Source: Streptomyces sp. NBC_01298
Lineage (GTDB): Bacteria; Actinomycetota; Actinomycetes; Streptomycetales; Streptomycetaceae
DNA: 64,000 nt
Assembly: GCF_035978755.1 (NCBI RefSeq)
Contig: NZ_CP108414.1
Span: 3,224,001-3,288,000 of the forward strand
Direction of reading: 5' to 3'
Program-made: the position numbers and the translations under genes
In this document: in pieces, positions 32,454-41,918 of the stretch
Position numbering within the stretch: position 1 is the first letter of the stretch
How the letters are laid out: each line of letters opens with the position of its first letter
The notes under the pieces: model-generated
What the model was told of the DNA's origin: nothing
The model's database searches: none
The model's input: the letters and a program-made list of their open reading frames with translations, nothing else

Positions 32454-33481
32454 TGCTCCTCCTCCTGCTTCAGGATCAGACGGAAGTAGAAGGACATGAC
32501 GATCACGAGCATCAGGATGGTCAGGACGGAGATCGCCGCGGCCAGGCCGTAGTGGAACTGGCTCTGGCCCTCCACGTAGGCGAAGACGGGCAGGATCTCG
32601 GAGCCGCGGTCGGGACCGCCGGCCTTCATCGCGTACACCTGGGTGAAGGCCTTGAAGACCCAGATCACCTCGAGGAACGTGGTGACGAGGAAGAACGACT
32701 TCAGGTTCGGGAAGACGACCTTCCAGAAGGTCTGCCAGCCGTTGGCGCCGTCCATGCGGGCGGCCTCGTACAGTTCGCCGCTGACCGTGGTCAGACCGGC
32801 GTACATGTTGAGGGCGACGAAGGGGATCGAGCCCCAGACCACCAGGACCGTCACGATCACGAGGGTGGAGAAGCCGGTGCCGAACCAGTTGTGCTGGTCG
32901 TACCCGGAGAAGCCGAGCGTGCGCATCAGCCAGTTCATGACGCCGAACTGCTCGTCGAACAGCCACTGGAAGACGGTCACGGAGGCGACGATCGGCATGG
33001 CCCAGGCCATCACCAGCGCCATCGACAGGACCAGGCGCATCCATTTGCCGAGCTTGTTCAGCAGGATGCCTATGAGGCTGCCGATGATCATGATCAGCGC
33101 GACGTTGGCCGCGGTGAAGGCGAAGCTTCGGACGACGACGGTCCAGAACTGCGAGTCGCCCAGCAGCTGGGTGTAGTTGTCCAGTCCGGCGAACGGCGCC
33201 TTCCGCTGGATGAACTCGATCTTGTCGACCGTCTGGAACGACAGGATGATGTTCTTGATCAGCGGATACAGCAGCAGGCCCGCCATGCTGAGCACGGCCG
33301 GCCCGACCAGGAGGTAGGGCCACCACCCCGCGGGGAGCGACTTTCTGCTCTTTCCGCTCCCGCGAGGAGACGTGGACGTTTCCTTGGCACCGGCGGGCGG
33401 CGGCGTCTCGGCCACCCCTGCGGACTTCTGTGGTGCGTCCTGTGGAGCGGAGGTCGCCGCTCCCTGGGAGTGCACGGTCAT
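32450..33481 (-). CDS. dasB: chitobiose ABC transporter permease DasB
   Basis: A 343-aa MalF-type permease. Residues 1-55 form a Ser/Pro/Ala-rich cytoplasmic tail, then six hydrophobic segments starting with WWPYLLVGPAVLSMAGLLLY. The EAA loop is LYEAARMDGANGWQTFWKVVFP. ATG 33481 with GAGGAAG upstream is preferred; a longer frame to 33619 lacks a ribosome site. It forms the membrane channel together with DasC. Confidence 0.95.
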   Translation of the reverse strand: MTVHSQGAATSAPQDAPQKSAGVAETPPPAGAKETSTSPRGSGKSRKSLPAGWWPYLLVGPAVLSMAGLLLYPLIKNIILSFQTVDKIEFIQRKAPFAGLDNYTQLLGDSQFWTVVVRSFAFTAANVALIMIIGSLIGILLNKLGKWMRLVLSMALVMAWAMPIVASVTVFQWLFDEQFGVMNWLMRTLGFSGYDQHNWFGTGFSTLVIVTVLVVWGSIPFVALNMYAGLTTVSGELYEAARMDGANGWQTFWKVVFPNLKSFFLVTTFLEVIWVFKAFTQVYAMKAGGPDRGSEILPVFAYVEGQSQFHYGLAAAISVLTILMLVIVMSFYFRLILKQEEEQ

Positions 33482-33662
33482 GTCTGGCTTCCTCGCGGTT
33501 GACTGTGGCGACCCGCACCCGCTTCCCCGCTCGGAGCAGGCGGCGCTTACTTCTGTCAATGCGCGACCGGGGGCGCGGCGGACGCTCGGGACGCCCGCCG
33601 CACCCCCCGGTGCGATCACTGCTGTTACTGCGTACTTCAGGTGATGCGGTACTTCGGCCGTG

Positions 33663-34943
33663 CTACTTGTTGATGCGGTTCGCGATCTCGGTGTCGGCGT
33701 CCGCGCCGGCCTTGGCCGGGTCGGTGCCGTTCAGGACCTTGGTCATGAAGTCCTTGATCGGGTTGGGCTCGGTCTCGACGTTCGCCCAGCCCGGGGTCAC
33801 CGGGGTGATCTTGCCGTTGGCGCCGGCCTTGGCCATGGCCTCGGCGAAGGAGCCCGCCGGCGGAGCGAAGTTCGCGCCCACCTGGTTCGGGAGCAGCGCG
33901 CCCTTGGTCTCGGCGGCGTACTTGGTCATCTGGTCCTTGCCTGCGGCGAGGGCCAGCCACTCCTTGGCGAGGTCCTTGTTCTTGGAACGCTCGGCGATCG
34001 CCAGGTTCGAGCCACCGAGGAACACGGTGCCCGGCTTGTCGGCGGTCTTGCCCGGGATCGGGAAGTAACCGAAGTCGGCTTCCTTGCCCGCGTCCTTCAG
34101 CGCCTTCTCCGCGCCGCCGGCCTCCCAGCCGAGACCGATCCAGGACGAGACGCCGCCCTTGGGAACGATGTCGGTGGACTGCTGCGGGGTCGCCTCGTCC
34201 TTGTCCTTCGGGGCGGTGGAGAAGGACTGGAGCTTCTTGTAGAAGTCCATCGCGGAAGCGGCCTGGGGGGTGGCGAGGCCACCCTTCCACTTGGCGCCGT
34301 CCTTGGTGGCGAGGTCGCCGCCCTCGTCCCAGATGAAGCCCGCGAGGACGTACCAGCTCTGGCCGGGCAGGTAGATCGGCTGCGACTTCGGGTCGGCCGC
34401 CTTCAGCTTCTCCAGACCGGCGACCCACTCGTCGCGGGTGGTCGGCGGGGTGACGCCGGCCTTCGCGTAGGCCTTCTTGTCGTAGACCACGACGCGGTTG
34501 GCCGCGTACCACGGAGCGGAGTACAGCTTGCCGTCGATCTCCGCCGAGGCCAGCATGCCCTTCGCCCAGGCGTCCGCGCCGAGCTTCGCCTTGTCCTTCG
34601 TCAGCTCTGCGAGGCCACCGGTGACCGCGTAACCGGCGGTCTGGGTGTTGCCGAGCTCCAGGACGTCCGGCGGGGTGTCCTCGGAGAGGGCCGTCGTGAC
34701 CTTCTCCTGGATGCCCTTCCACTGCTGCGTCTCGACCTTGACGGTGACGCCGGGGTGCTTGGCCGAGAACTCGGCGTTGACCGCGTCGATCCAGGCCTTC
34801 GGCGCAGAGCCGTCCATGACCCAGACGGTGATCTCCTTGGGGCCCGAGTCGGCCTTGGCCTTGTCGTCGCCGCCGTTACCGCACGCCGCGACTCCGGCCA
34901 TCATGCCAACGACACTGACCGCCACGATGAGCTTGCGCTTCAC
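33663..34943 (-). CDS. dasA: chitobiose-binding lipoprotein DasA
   Basis: A 426-aa SBP_bac_1 lipoprotein. GTG 34943 (GAGGAGG upstream) starts a signal peptide with lipobox VAAC and Cys as lipidated residue (about 21). EITVWVMDGSAPKAWIDAVN and the NTQTAGYAVTGGLAEL segment are typical of sugar-binding members. DasA delivers chitobiose to DasBC and is strongly controlled by DasR and linked to development in S. coelicolor. 181 bp separate it from dasB, which suggests a processing or partial termination point. Confidence 0.95.
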   Translation of the reverse strand: MKRKLIVAVSVVGMMAGVAACGNGGDDKAKADSGPKEITVWVMDGSAPKAWIDAVNAEFSAKHPGVTVKVETQQWKGIQEKVTTALSEDTPPDVLELGNTQTAGYAVTGGLAELTKDKAKLGADAWAKGMLASAEIDGKLYSAPWYAANRVVVYDKKAYAKAGVTPPTTRDEWVAGLEKLKAADPKSQPIYLPGQSWYVLAGFIWDEGGDLATKDGAKWKGGLATPQAASAMDFYKKLQSFSTAPKDKDEATPQQSTDIVPKGGVSSWIGLGWEAGGAEKALKDAGKEADFGYFPIPGKTADKPGTVFLGGSNLAIAERSKNKDLAKEWLALAAGKDQMTKYAAETKGALLPNQVGANFAPPAGSFAEAMAKAGANGKITPVTPGWANVETEPNPIKDFMTKVLNGTDPAKAGADADTEIANRINK

Positions 34944-35040
34944 GCCACCCTCCTCAGGGATGCTGCCTGCAACTTCCCTTGCCCGCCGCGGTGACTCAAA
35001 AAGCACCAAGTACTGCCCGTGGGGCCGGGATCCGATCCAT

Positions 35041-35080
35041 ATTGGTGTAGACCAGTAGCTGGAGCTTGGCCTAGACCTTT
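35041..35080. promoter_or_regulatory. two dre sites between dasA and dasR
   Basis: ATTGGTGTAGACCAGT (35041-35056) and CTTGGCCTAGACCTTT (35065-35080) fit the DasR consensus with a few mismatches; their centres are 24 bp apart. They lie 98 bp before dasA and about 120 bp before dasR, so DasR should control the transporter and itself. Confidence 0.85.
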
Positions 35081-35200
35081 AGGGGTGTCAAGGGTCTAAT
35101 GAGCGGGTGATCGGTCCGTTATCGGACCGACACCTGGGGGAGGGAGGAGGCCCGCCCTCCCTCCCGTGTCACGATGTGACCGCACATATCGGAGGAGCCG

Positions 35201-36004
35201 GTGACGGCAACGAAACTGGAGTCGGGAAGGCGGGCGGCGATGGCCACCGAAGGGGCGATCACGGAGCCGGACAGCGGGGCGGCCACCCGCACGGCACGCG
35301 TGCCCAAGTACTACCGGCTCAAGCGCCACTTGCTCGATATGACCGAAACCCTTCCACCTGGCACACCGGTGCCGCCCGAGCGCACGCTCGCGGCCGAGTT
35401 CGACACCTCGCGGACCACGGTCCGACAGGCTCTCCAGGAGCTCGTGGTCGAGGGCCGGCTGGAACGGATCCAGGGCAAAGGAACCTTCGTCGCCAAGCCG
35501 AAGGTCTCCCAGCCGCTCCAACTCTCCTCGTACACGGAGGACATGAGGGCCCAGGGCCTGGAGCCGACCTCCCAGCTCCTGGACATCGGCTACGTGACGG
35601 CCGACGACACCCTCGCCGGTCTCCTCAAGATCGCCACCGGCGGGCGGGTCCTGCGCATCGAGCGGCTCCGCCTGGCCAGCGGGGAGCCGATGGCCATCGA
35701 GACCACGCACCTGTCGGCCAAGCGCTTCCCCGCGCTGCGCCGTTCGCTGGTCAAGTACACCTCCCTCTACACCGCCCTCGCCGAGGTGTACGACGTGCGC
35801 CTCGCCGAAGCGGAGGAGACCATCGAGACCTCGCTGGCCACTCCGCGGGAGGCCGGACTGCTCGGCACCGACGTCGGCCTGCCGATGCTGATGCTTTCCC
35901 GCCATTCCCTGGACGCCGACGGGGAGCCCGTCGAATGGGTGCGTTCCGTATACCGCGGCGATCGTTACAAGTTCGTCGCCCGACTCCAGCGTCCCGCCGT
36001 CTGA
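35201..36004 (+). CDS. dasR: DasR, GntR/HutC-family master regulator of GlcNAc metabolism
   Basis: A 267-aa repressor released by glucosamine-6-phosphate type ligands. The winged helix lies at about 35-100 ([45 protein letters not shown]) and the UTRA effector domain after 110 ([33 protein letters not shown]). GTG 35201 has a very good GGAGGAG; ATG 35240 would give a length nearer to S. coelicolor DasR and has GGGAAGG. Either start keeps all domains. Divergent from dasA. Confidence 0.96.
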   Translation: MTATKLESGRRAAMATEGAITEPDSGAATRTARVPKYYRLKRHLLDMTETLPPGTPVPPERTLAAEFDTSRTTVRQALQELVVEGRLERIQGKGTFVAKPKVSQPLQLSSYTEDMRAQGLEPTSQLLDIGYVTADDTLAGLLKIATGGRVLRIERLRLASGEPMAIETTHLSAKRFPALRRSLVKYTSLYTALAEVYDVRLAEAEETIETSLATPREAGLLGTDVGLPMLMLSRHSLDADGEPVEWVRSVYRGDRYKFVARLQRPAV

Positions 36005-36112
36005 TTCGTAGTTGACTCTCGTTCCGCTATACGGACGGGGGCTTACGTCCAGCGGGCGGTCCCCCGTAGATTCCCTGCGCTCACGCAGATGATCAACGAG
36101 GGGACGAGGATC

Positions 36113-38356
36113 ATGACGGAACCGGAACGGGAAGCTGCCGGGGCGGTACGGAACGCGGCGAGTCCGGGCACCACGCCGGACTCGCCTTCTCCATCAGGGG
36201 GCATGTCCCCCAAGGCCGTGGCCGTGTGGGTGCTGGTCGGGCTCGTGGGAGCCATCGGCTGGGGCGTGCTGGCGCTCTCCCGCGGCGAGGAGATCTCGGC
36301 CGCCTGGCTGCTCGCCGCCGCGCTGGGCTCGTACGCGATCGGCTACCGCTTCTACGCGCGCTTCATCGCGAACCGCGTACTGAAGGTGGACAAGACCCGC
36401 GCCACCCCCGCCGAACGCCTTGACAACGGTGTCGACTTCCACCCGACCGACCGACGGGTGCTCTTCGGCCACCACTTCGCCGCCATCGCCGGCGCCGGAC
36501 CGCTCGTGGGCCCCGTGCTCGCCTCACAGATGGGCTACCTGCCCGGCACCATCTGGATCGTCGTGGGCGTGATCTTCGCGGGCGCCGTCCAGGACATGGT
36601 CACGCTCTTCTTCTCCACCCGGCGCAACGGCCGTTCGCTCGGCCAGATGGCCCGGGACGAGATCGGCCCGGTCGGCGGCGCCGCCGCGCTGATCGGCGTC
36701 TTCGCCATCATGATCATCCTGCTGGCCGTACTGGCCCTGGTCATCGTCAACGCCCTGGCGCACTCGCCGTGGGGCGTCTTCTCCATCGGCATGACCATCC
36801 CGATCGCCCTCTTCATGGGCGTCTACCTGCGCGTCCTGCGCCCGGGCAAGGTCACCGAGGTCTCCGTCGTCGGTGTCGCGCTGCTGCTGCTCGCCATCGT
36901 CGCGGGCGGCTGGGTCGCCGAGTCCTCGCTGGCGGACACCTTCACCCTGGAGAAGGAGACGCTGGTCATCTGGATGATCGCCTACGGCTTCGTGGCGTCC
37001 GTCCTGCCGGTGTGGATGCTGCTCGCCCCGCGCGACTACCTCTCCACCTTCATGAAGGTGGGCACCATCGGGCTGCTGGCCGTGGGCGTGGTCATCGCCA
37101 TGCCGACGCTGAAGATGCCGGCGGTCACCGAGTTCGCCTCGCGCGGCGACGGGCCGGTCTTCGCGGGCTCGATGTTCCCGTTCGTCTTCATCACCATCGC
37201 CTGCGGAGCGCTGTCCGGCTTCCACTCCCTGGTCTCCTCGGGCACCACCCCGAAGATGATCCAGAAGGAGACCCAGGTCCGGGTCATCGGCTACGGCGCG
37301 ATGCTGACCGAGTCCTTCGTCGCCATCATGGCGATCATCGCGGCCTGCATCATCGATCCCGGCCTGTACTTCGCCATCAACTCCCCCGGCGGGGTCGTCG
37401 GCGCCACCGTCGAGACGGCCTCGCAGGCCGTCACGAACTTCGGCTTCGCCATCTCCCCCGAGGCCCTCGCGCAGGCCGCGAAGGACGTGGAGGAGACCAG
37501 CCTGCTGTCCCGTACGGGCGGCGCCCCGACCTTCGCACTCGGAATGTCGGAGATCTTCTCGGCCGTGGTCGGCGGCTCCTCCATGAAGGCGTTCTGGTAC
37601 CACTTCGCGATCATGTTCGAGGCCCTGTTCATCCTGACGACGGTCGACGCGGGCACCCGCGTGGGCCGCTTCATGCTCCAGGACACCCTCGGCAACGTGC
37701 ACAAGTCCTTCAAGGACGTCAGCTGGAAGCCGGGCGTCTGGTTCGCCAGCGCGGTCGTCGTCGGCGGCTGGGGCTACTTCCTGTGGGTCGGCGTCAAGGA
37801 CCCGCTGGGCGGCATCAACCAGCTCTTCCCGCTGTTCGGCATCGCGAACCAGCTGCTCGCGGCGGTCGCCCTGGCCGTCTGCACCACCCTGCTGATCAAG
37901 TCCGGCCGGCTCAAGTGGGCCTGGGTGACGGGCGTTCCGCTGGCCTGGGACCTGGCCGTCACGCTCACCGCCAGCTACCAGAAGATCTTCTCCGACAACC
38001 CGAAGATCGGCTTCTTCGCGCAGCGGGACCTCTACCAGGACGGGATCGACGCGGGCAAGGTCCTCAAGCCCGCCAAGAACATGGACGAGATGCACACCGT
38101 GGTCACCAACGCCACGGTGGACGGCGTCCTGTCGGTGTTCTTCGCCCTGCTGATCATCATCGTGCTCGTCGACGCGGCCCGGACCTGCCTCAAGGCCATC
38201 CGCAAGCCCGAGTCGGTCACCCTGGTCGAGGTCCCGTGGACCGAGTCCAAGCTCGTCGCCCCGGCCGGCCTCATCCCCACCGCCGAGGAGCGGGCCGAGC
38301 TCGCCGCGGCCGGCCTCGACTCGGGCGGAGGCCGCGTGAAGGAGCCGGTCGCGTGA
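36113..38356 (+). CDS. cstA: CstA-family carbon-starvation peptide/pyruvate transporter
   Basis: A 747-aa membrane protein with about 16 hydrophobic segments, starting after a 45-residue polar tail. The conserved FGHHFAAIAGAGPLVGPVLA segment and GALSGFHSLVSSGTTPK identify the CstA family, members of which import peptides or pyruvate in starvation. ATG 36113 with GAGG upstream is chosen over ATG 36089. A YbdD-like gene overlaps its stop, the usual companion. Confidence 0.94.
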   Translation: MTEPEREAAGAVRNAASPGTTPDSPSPSGGMSPKAVAVWVLVGLVGAIGWGVLALSRGEEISAAWLLAAALGSYAIGYRFYARFIANRVLKVDKTRATPAERLDNGVDFHPTDRRVLFGHHFAAIAGAGPLVGPVLASQMGYLPGTIWIVVGVIFAGAVQDMVTLFFSTRRNGRSLGQMARDEIGPVGGAAALIGVFAIMIILLAVLALVIVNALAHSPWGVFSIGMTIPIALFMGVYLRVLRPGKVTEVSVVGVALLLLAIVAGGWVAESSLADTFTLEKETLVIWMIAYGFVASVLPVWMLLAPRDYLSTFMKVGTIGLLAVGVVIAMPTLKMPAVTEFASRGDGPVFAGSMFPFVFITIACGALSGFHSLVSSGTTPKMIQKETQVRVIGYGAMLTESFVAIMAIIAACIIDPGLYFAINSPGGVVGATVETASQAVTNFGFAISPEALAQAAKDVEETSLLSRTGGAPTFALGMSEIFSAVVGGSSMKAFWYHFAIMFEALFILTTVDAGTRVGRFMLQDTLGNVHKSFKDVSWKPGVWFASAVVVGGWGYFLWVGVKDPLGGINQLFPLFGIANQLLAAVALAVCTTLLIKSGRLKWAWVTGVPLAWDLAVTLTASYQKIFSDNPKIGFFAQRDLYQDGIDAGKVLKPAKNMDEMHTVVTNATVDGVLSVFFALLIIIVLVDAARTCLKAIRKPESVTLVEVPWTESKLVAPAGLIPTAEERAELAAAGLDSGGGRVKEPVA

Positions 38357-38550
38357 CGCGCCTGCGCCACGCGCTGGGCCGGGCCCGGTTCTTCGTACGG
38401 GAGTTCTCGGGCGAGGCGGCCTACGACCACTACGTCGCCCACGCCCGTACGCACGACCCGGACGCGCCGGTCCAGTCGCGCCGGGCCTTCGAACGGGCCC
38501 GTACGGACGCCCGCGAGGGCGACCCGCGCGAAGGGTTCCGCTGCTGCTGA
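38353..38550 (+). CDS. YbdD/YjiX family small protein
   Basis: A 65-aa basic protein starting at GTG 38353, overlapping the cstA stop (GTGA). Sequence features LGRARFFVREFSGEAAYDHY, HDPDAP, SRRAFERARTDAREGD and a terminal RCC match the DUF466/YbdD family, the partner encoded after cstA in many bacteria. It probably aids the transporter; the mechanism is unknown. Confidence 0.88.
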   Translation: MTRLRHALGRARFFVREFSGEAAYDHYVAHARTHDPDAPVQSRRAFERARTDAREGDPREGFRCC

Positions 38551-38599
38551 ACCGGTGGGCCCCGGAGGCCGACCGATGCCGCTGAACGGCCGGGCCCAC

Positions 38600-38645
38600 G
38601 GGGCCGCCGCGTTCCGCCGTCCACCCGACGGAACGCGGCGGCCCC
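38600..38645 (+). terminator. terminator after cstA-ybdD
   Basis: Perfect 17-bp inverted repeat (38600-38616 with 38629-38645), 12-nt loop, followed by TTCTCTTCCCC. Confidence 0.88.
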
Positions 38646-38674
38646 TTCTCTTCCCCTGGCGCACACTCGATGCC

Positions 38675-39172
38675 ATGGACATCATCATCAGGACGGCGGC
38701 GACCGCCGAATACGAAGAACTCGGCGAGATCACCGCACGGGCGTACCTCGACGACGGACTGCTGCACTCCTCCGAGGACGACCCCTACCTGAACCGGCTG
38801 CGCGATGTCGCCGGCCGGGCCCCCGACGGCGAGGTCCTCGTCGCGGAGTACGAGGGCACGCTGCTCGGCGGTGTGACCTTCGCCCCTCCCGGCAGCCCGC
38901 TGTGCGATATCGCGGGCCCGGGCGAGGCGGAGTTCCGGATGCTGGCCGTCTCCCCGGCGGCGCGCGGCCGCGGCGCGGGCGAAGCCCTCGTACGGGCCTG
39001 CGTGAGCCGCGCCCGGGAGCTGGAGGGCGTGGACCACCTGGTGCTGTCCACCACGCGGAAGATGCTCGGGGCGCACCGGATCTACGACCGGCTGGGCTTC
39101 GTACGGACCCCCGAGCGGGACTGGTACCCGGTTCCGGGCCTCCCCCTGCTCACCTACCGCCTGGAGCTCTAG
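38675..39172 (+). CDS. GNAT-family N-acetyltransferase
   Basis: A 165-aa acetyltransferase with the acetyl-CoA site FRMLAVSPAARGRGAGEALVRAC (AARGRGAG loop) and the C-terminal MLGAHRIYDRLGFVR segment. ATG 38675 starts MDIIIRTA; no good ribosome site is present, and the transcript may have a very short leader. Substrate unknown. It sits between a terminator and the nrd control region. Confidence 0.85.
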   Translation: MDIIIRTAATAEYEELGEITARAYLDDGLLHSSEDDPYLNRLRDVAGRAPDGEVLVAEYEGTLLGGVTFAPPGSPLCDIAGPGEAEFRMLAVSPAARGRGAGEALVRACVSRARELEGVDHLVLSTTRKMLGAHRIYDRLGFVRTPERDWYPVPGLPLLTYRLEL

Positions 39173-39195
39173 CGGCGCGCCGCCCCCGAGGAGCG

Positions 39196-39243
39196 ACACA
39201 ACATGTGGGGGCCAACGCAAGCACCGGCCCCCACATGTATGCT
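39196..39243 (+). promoter_or_regulatory. tandem NrdR-box-like elements at the nrdAB promoter
   Basis: Two ACATGT cores (39201-39206 and 39233-39238) lie exactly 32 bp apart, about three helical turns, the known spacing of NrdR box pairs. They are the ends of a 13-bp inverted repeat (ACATGTGGGGGCC / GGCCCCCACATGT). A -10-like TATGCT (39238-39243) overlaps the second box. Binding would silence nrdAB when dATP is high; the assignment is inference. Confidence 0.65.
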
Positions 39244-39250
39244 CATGCTC

Positions 39251-39379
39251 GCTGTCGTCGCAGGGGAATCCGGTGAGAATCCGGAACTGTCCCGCAACGG
39301 TATGAAATGCACCGACTCGATCGGCGCATCCGCAAGTCCGAGGACCTGTCGACAGTGCTCCCGGTTCGACCGAACCGGG
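39251..39379 (+). promoter_or_regulatory. cobalamin (B12) riboswitch with expression-platform hairpin
   Basis: The aptamer is recognised by the GGGAATCCGGTG, AATCCGGAACTGTCCCGCAA and B12-box GTCCGAGGACCTGTC blocks in the correct order. P1 is formed by CTGTCG (39252-39257) and CGACAG (39350-39355). A hairpin CCCGGTTC-gacc-GAACCGGG (39360-39379) follows directly and can act as terminator or attenuator. Vitamin B12 shuts off the class Ia reductase in S. coelicolor through such a switch, so that the B12-dependent class II enzyme is used. Confidence 0.95.
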
Positions 39380-39527
39380 TGCAGACACGTCCGGGCCTCG
39401 CGGTTGGGCCGGTGGACGCCACGTGGCGCACGCGCACTGCCCTGCCAGGCACGCGCTCCCCCACGTGCGCCCCCTCGCGCCCCGCACCAAAGGTGTTCCC
39501 GGAGCCGAGCGAGGGAGAGCTCCCCCC

Positions 39528-41918
39528 GTGACCATCGCGCCTTCCGCACCGCGCGCCGCGTCCGACCCGTCCGCCCATGAGGGTCCGGGGGCCGCGCTCC
39601 TGCGCACGCTCACCGAGCTGACCGCCGACCTGCCCGACACCGACCCCGGCCGGGTCGCCGCCGCCGCGCTGCGCGGCCGCAGCGCCGCCGCCGACGAGGC
39701 GGAGCTCCGTACGCTCGCCACCGAGGCGGCCGCCGGGCTGATCTCCGAGGACCCGGCGTACTCCCGCCTCGCCGCCCGCCTGCTGACGCTGGCCGTCCGC
39801 GATGAGGCCGCCGGCCAGGGCTCCACCTCCTTCTCCGGCTCCGTCGAGGTCGGCCACCGCGAGGGCCTGATCGCCGACCGCACCGCCGACTTCGTACGCC
39901 TGCACGCGGGCCGGCTCGACGCGCTGGTCGGGCACGCCCTCGCCGAGGGCGCCGACGACCGCTTCGGCTTCTTCGGCCTGCGCACCCTGCACAGCCGCTA
40001 CCTGCTGCGCCACCCGATCACCCGCCAGGTCATCGAGACCCCGCAGTACTTCATGCTGCGCGTGGCCTGTGGCCTCGCCGAGAACGATTCGGTCCAGGCC
40101 GTCGAGGAAGTGGCCTCGCTCTACCGGCTGATGAGCCGCCTCGACTACCTGCCCTCCTCCCCCACCCTCTTCAACTCCGGCACCCGGCACCCGCAGATGT
40201 CCTCCTGCTACCTGCTGGACTCCCCGCTGGACGAGCTCGACTCGATCTACGACCGCTACCACCAGGTCGCGCGCCTGTCCAAGCACGCCGGCGGCATCGG
40301 CCTCTCGTACTCCCGCATCCGCGCCCGCGGTTCGCTGATCCGCGGCACGAACGGTCACTCCAACGGCATCGTGCCGTTCCTGAAGACCCTCGACGCCTCC
40401 GTCGCCGCCGTGAACCAGGGCGGCCGCCGCAAGGGCGCCGCCGCGGTCTACCTGGAGACCTGGCACGCGGACATCGAGGAGTTCCTGGAGCTCCGCGACA
40501 ACACCGGCGAGGACCAGCGCCGCACGCACAACCTGAACCTGGCGCACTGGGTGCCGGACGAGTTCATGCGCCGCGTGAACGCCGACGCCGACTGGTCGCT
40601 GTTCTCCCCGGCCGACGTCCCCGAGCTGGTGGACCTGTGGGGCGACGCGTTCGACGCCGCCTACCGCAAGGCCGAGGAGTCGGGCCTGGCCCGCAAGACC
40701 ATGCCCGCCCGCGACCTGTACGGCCGGATGATGCGCACCCTCGCGCAGACCGGCCAGGGCTGGATGACCTTCAAGGACGCCTCGAACCGCACGGCGAACC
40801 AGACCGCCGAGCCGGGCACCGTCGTCCACTCCTCGAACCTGTGCACCGAGATCATCGAGGTCACCAACGACGGCGAGACGGCCGTCTGCAACCTCGGCTC
40901 GGTCAACCTCGGCGCCTTCGTGCTCGCCGAGTCGGGCGACATCGACTGGGAGCGCCTGGACGAGACCGTCCGCACCGCGGTCACCTTCCTCGACCGCGTC
41001 GTGGACATCAACTTCTACCCGACCGAGCAGGCCGGCCGTTCCAACGCCCGCTGGCGCCCGGTGGGCCTGGGCGCGATGGGCCTCCAGGACGTCTTCTTCC
41101 AGCTGCGGATCCCCTTTGACTCCGCCGAGGCGAAGGCCCTGTCCACGAAGCTCTCCGAGCGCATCATGCTCGCGGCGTACGAGGCCTCCTGCGACCTGGC
41201 CGAGCGCAGCGGCCCGCTCCCCGCGTGGGAGCAGACCCGCACGGCCCGCGGCGTCCTGCACCCCGATCACTACGACGTCGAACTGAACTGGCCGGAGCGC
41301 TGGGACGCGCTGCGCGCCCGGGTCGCCGCGACCGGCATGCGCAACTCCCTCCTCCTCGCCATCGCCCCGACGGCGACCATCGCCTCCATCGCGGGCGTGT
41401 ACGAGTGCATCGAGCCGCAGGTCTCCAACCTCTTCAAGCGCGAGACCCTGAGCGGCGAGTTCCTCCAGGTCAACGGCTACCTGGTGCAGGAGCTCAAGCG
41501 GCTCGGCGTCTGGGACGCCCAGACCCGCGAGGCGCTGCGCGAGTCCTCCGGCTCGGTCCAGGGCTTCGGCTGGATCCCGGCGGAGGTGCGCGACCTGTAC
41601 CGCACCGCGTGGGAGATCCCGCAGCGCGGCCTGATCGACATGGCGGCCGCGCGCACCCCCTTCCTGGACCAGTCGCAGTCGCTGAACCTGTTCCTGGAGA
41701 CGCCCACCATCGGCAAGCTCAGCTCGATGTACGCGTACGCCTGGAAGCAGGGGCTGAAGACCACGTACTACCTGCGCTCGCGCCCGGCGACGAAGATCGC
41801 CCGCGCCGCGTCCGGCTCCGCGGTCCCGGCCGCCGCCACCCCGCTCCCGCAGGCCGTCGACGCCGACGCGCTGGCCTGCTCCCTTGAGAACCCCGAGTCC
41901 TGCGAGGCCTGCCAGTAA
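39528..41918 (+). CDS. nrdA: ribonucleotide reductase class Ia, large subunit
   Basis: A 796-aa alpha subunit that reduces ribonucleoside diphosphates with a radical delivered from NrdB. Recognisable sites: SSCYLLD (first redox Cys), SSNLCTEI (radical Cys), and the C-terminal CEACQ shuttle pair. The N-terminal 60 residues are Ala-rich. GTG 39528 with GAGGGAGAG upstream is chosen; the frame extends further 5' without a ribosome site into the leader. It overlaps nrdB by one base (TAATG). Expression depends on the riboswitch and probable NrdR boxes. Confidence 0.96.
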   Translation: MTIAPSAPRAASDPSAHEGPGAALLRTLTELTADLPDTDPGRVAAAALRGRSAAADEAELRTLATEAAAGLISEDPAYSRLAARLLTLAVRDEAAGQGSTSFSGSVEVGHREGLIADRTADFVRLHAGRLDALVGHALAEGADDRFGFFGLRTLHSRYLLRHPITRQVIETPQYFMLRVACGLAENDSVQAVEEVASLYRLMSRLDYLPSSPTLFNSGTRHPQMSSCYLLDSPLDELDSIYDRYHQVARLSKHAGGIGLSYSRIRARGSLIRGTNGHSNGIVPFLKTLDASVAAVNQGGRRKGAAAVYLETWHADIEEFLELRDNTGEDQRRTHNLNLAHWVPDEFMRRVNADADWSLFSPADVPELVDLWGDAFDAAYRKAEESGLARKTMPARDLYGRMMRTLAQTGQGWMTFKDASNRTANQTAEPGTVVHSSNLCTEIIEVTNDGETAVCNLGSVNLGAFVLAESGDIDWERLDETVRTAVTFLDRVVDINFYPTEQAGRSNARWRPVGLGAMGLQDVFFQLRIPFDSAEAKALSTKLSERIMLAAYEASCDLAERSGPLPAWEQTRTARGVLHPDHYDVELNWPERWDALRARVAATGMRNSLLLAIAPTATIASIAGVYECIEPQVSNLFKRETLSGEFLQVNGYLVQELKRLGVWDAQTREALRESSGSVQGFGWIPAEVRDLYRTAWEIPQRGLIDMAAARTPFLDQSQSLNLFLETPTIGKLSSMYAYAWKQGLKTTYYLRSRPATKIARAASGSAVPAAATPLPQAVDADALACSLENPESCEACQ

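Noticed and set aside
39423..39527. Longer nrdA start in the leader
   Set aside because: The frame stays open 5' of 39528 but there is no ribosome site and it would run into the riboswitch expression platform.
36524..39985. A 1153-codon open frame on the minus strand across cstA and the nrd leader
   Set aside because: It is antisense to cstA, the acetyltransferase gene and the riboswitch, has Arg/Gly/Asp-biased low-complexity translation and no ribosome site; a GC-rich shadow frame.
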